Source: Deltaproteobacteria bacterium (GTDB lineage: Bacteria > Myxococcota_A > Polyangia > Polyangiales > Ga0077539). From it: a stretch of DNA of 64,000 nucleotides. Within the stretch, counting starts at the first letter, position 1, and the number at the start of each line of letters is the position of its first letter. The notes under the pieces were generated by a model. The model did no database searches. It was given only the letters and a program-made list of their open reading frames with translations, and had not been told where the DNA came from. Location of the stretch: assembly GCA_030694465.1 (NCBI GenBank), contig JAUXYJ010000088.1, positions 62,001-126,000 on the forward strand, read 5' to 3'. The position numbers and the translations under genes are program-made. Shown here in pieces: positions 62,759 to 64,000 of this stretch.

Positions 62759-64000
62759 CAGACGGCGTACATCGTGGTGCTGTCTGCGCGCAACGACAAC
62801 GACTCGCAGCCGAGGCTCCGAGCGCGTGTTGCGAGGGTCGTACGCGTGGCAGGGAGCGCTTGGCCGACCTCGGTCTCAAACAGCTCGCGATCGCGGGCGA
62901 GTGTGACGGCTTGCGCGTCGACGCTGGCACGCGATCGCGCTTGCGAATCAGGATCCGCGAGGCGAGCGATCATCGCGCGTTCGCTGGTGATTCTTCTGGT
63001 CCGTTCTTCGAGATGGAGCGCTGCTTGTCGTGCCAAAAACCAGTTCGGAACCACCTGCCAGCCGTGCGGGCGCTGCCGTGAGTGACAGCTGAGGCGCTGT
63101 GCGCGACGCACGACAAAGTCATCGAGCAGGGGCACGACGTGCGCGTGTTGGAATGACACCCCCGTCACGGCATGTGCGTCTAAAGTGTTCGCGATCCTCG
63201 CGTCGTGGGCGGCCTCTACCGATGCGTCCATGCCCGCTTCGCGCGCGTCAACACGGTGCACATCCCTGGGTGATTCGGTGTCAAAGACCGCGGCGTCGTT
63301 CACCGACGTGGGGAGCGACTGCGTGGTGCCGAAGGCGGTGAGCATGGGCACAGACGTGGCCCCGACCGCTGCGATTACGCACAACGCGCCCACGACAACG
63401 AGCGCGCGGCGTGTTCGTGACAAGGGCAGCTCACGAGGCATCCGAGGATCGGTCATGACGCGCTCAAAGAAATCGAAAGCCTCGTTGGCGTCGCGGTAGC
63501 GTTCGTCGATGTTGCGCGTGACACAACGCGCGAACCATGGGTCAAATCCCGGCGGAATCGCGTCGTGGCAGCCAAGCTCTTTGGCACGAACGCTCGCCGC
63601 GACGAGAGGCTCCACCATCTTCTCAAAGAGCACCGCGTCGGCCGGAAAAGTGCTGCGCCAATAAGGCTTTCCGGTCATCGCCCAGAACATCACGAGCCCC
63701 AGAGCCCACACGTCGGTCGCAGGTCGAATACGCTCGCGCCGGACCTGCTCAGGGGCCATCCACAGCGGCGACCCAATGACGCTCGTCGCGGTCGCGCCGG
63801 TATCAAACGCCTCGAAGACCGTCGCGATGCCGAAGTCCAAGAGCTTCACGGTCTCGGTCGCGTTTGCCCGCAGCGATCGTGCGATAAAAATGTTCTCGGG
63901 CTTTAGGTCCCGGTGAACAATGTTGGCGTCGTGGGCAGCACCGAGGGCGTGACAGAGCTGCCTTGCGAGCTCGAGCGCGTCGAGCCTCTCGTACGGTCCC
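62746..64000 (-). CDS. Hanks-type serine/threonine protein kinase, N terminus beyond the window
   Basis: The frame continues past 64000, so the N-terminal lobe is missing. Visible are the catalytic loop HRDLKPEN at about 63900-63923, then KLLDFGIA (DFG) and GSPLWMAPEQ, and VWALGLVMFWAMTGKPYW in the C lobe. The kinase domain ends around 63410. A membrane helix (about 63350-63410, ALVVVGALCVIAAVGATSVPML) follows, and the last 200 residues are extracytoplasmic with several Cys. This is the layout of a membrane sensor kinase. It overlaps the ECF sigma gene by 13 bases. Confidence 0.9.
   Translation of the reverse strand, partial: GPYERLDALELARQLCHALGAAHDANIVHRDLKPENIFIARSLRANATETVKLLDFGIATVFEAFDTGATATSVIGSPLWMAPEQVRRERIRPATDVWALGLVMFWAMTGKPYWRSTFPADAVLFEKMVEPLVAASVRAKELGCHDAIPPGFDPWFARCVTRNIDERYRDANEAFDFFERVMTDPRMPRELPLSRTRRALVVVGALCVIAAVGATSVPMLTAFGTTQSLPTSVNDAAVFDTESPRDVHRVDAREAGMDASVEAAHDARIANTLDAHAVTGVSFQHAHVVPLLDDFVVRRAQRLSCHSRQRPHGWQVVPNWFLARQAALHLEERTRRITSERAMIARLADPDSQARSRASVDAQAVTLARDRELFETEVGQALPATRTTLATRARSLGCESLSLRADSTTMYAVWCCP

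Overview
This 64 kb window looks like the chromosome of a GC-rich deltaproteobacterium-grade organism, most likely a member of the Myxococcota (Polyangiales-like). The basis is qualitative: high G+C, many large lipoproteins with Asp/Ala-rich linkers behind the lipobox, a MopE-type metal-binding repeat, FG-GAP and lamin-tail domains, FHA/sigma-54-type and PAS/histidine-kinase proteins, a Hanks-type Ser/Thr kinase, an MglA-like small GTPase and a DUF4388-type protein. Species assignment is inference; no 16S gene or tRNA was found.

Layout. 1-5549 (minus) is the upstream part of a dcw cluster, rsmH-ftsL-ftsI-murE-murF (murF runs off the left edge), with ATGA overlaps at three of its four junctions. 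5641-9236 (plus) is a tightly coupled operon: small membrane protein, MglA-like GTPase, histidine kinase, thiL. A degenerate sigma-54-activator-like FHA protein (minus) follows. 10940-13187 holds larB and larC (nickel-pincer cofactor). 13271-20387 carries a lamin-tail lipoprotein, a REC-GAF-PAS-PAS-HisKA protein without an ATPase domain, rpoZ, a minus-strand unknown, and groES-groEL with a terminator-like hairpin. 20578-29405 carries a large lipoprotein, a 985-residue methyltransferase-like/coiled-coil protein, a DUF4388-like protein and a MopE-like lipoprotein.

29871-35512 is the most interesting block: a Tat-exported DUF2914-like protein, then a probable five-gene operon of two unrecognised small proteins, a DUF2357/PD-(D/E)XK McrC-like nuclease, a McrB-like AAA+ motor with an extra domain inserted in the AAA module, and an XRE-type regulator. 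This reads as an McrBC-family (type IV-like) anti-phage system with uncharacterised accessory genes. 35519-40185 holds a ketopantoate-reductase-like gene, a small unknown, mutS2 and a thioredoxin-fold lipoprotein. 40237-41473 pairs a FliA/WhiG-like sigma factor with a protein that resembles a type III secretion inner-rod subunit.

43936-49045 is a second interesting block: a CDP-alcohol phosphotransferase, a LicC-like cytidylyltransferase, a nucleotidyltransferase fused to a HisC-like PLP enzyme, and a glycosyltransferase. Together they suggest synthesis of a CDP-activated amino-alcohol (or phosphonate) headgroup and its transfer to a lipid or glycan. 50241-53966 is a surface-sugar operon (GT2, rfbF, rfbG, epimerase) that makes CDP-4-keto-6-deoxyglucose. 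Between the two lie trmO and a coupled small gene. The right end carries a metallophosphoesterase lipoprotein, an MlrC/M81-like protein, a DhlA-type haloalkane dehalogenase, and a signalling operon (Ser/Thr kinase, ECF sigma, unknown, hybrid histidine kinase).

Start codons were chosen by overlap with the upstream gene, Shine-Dalgarno sequence or domain boundary. All functional statements are motif-based readings by eye; no database search was run.
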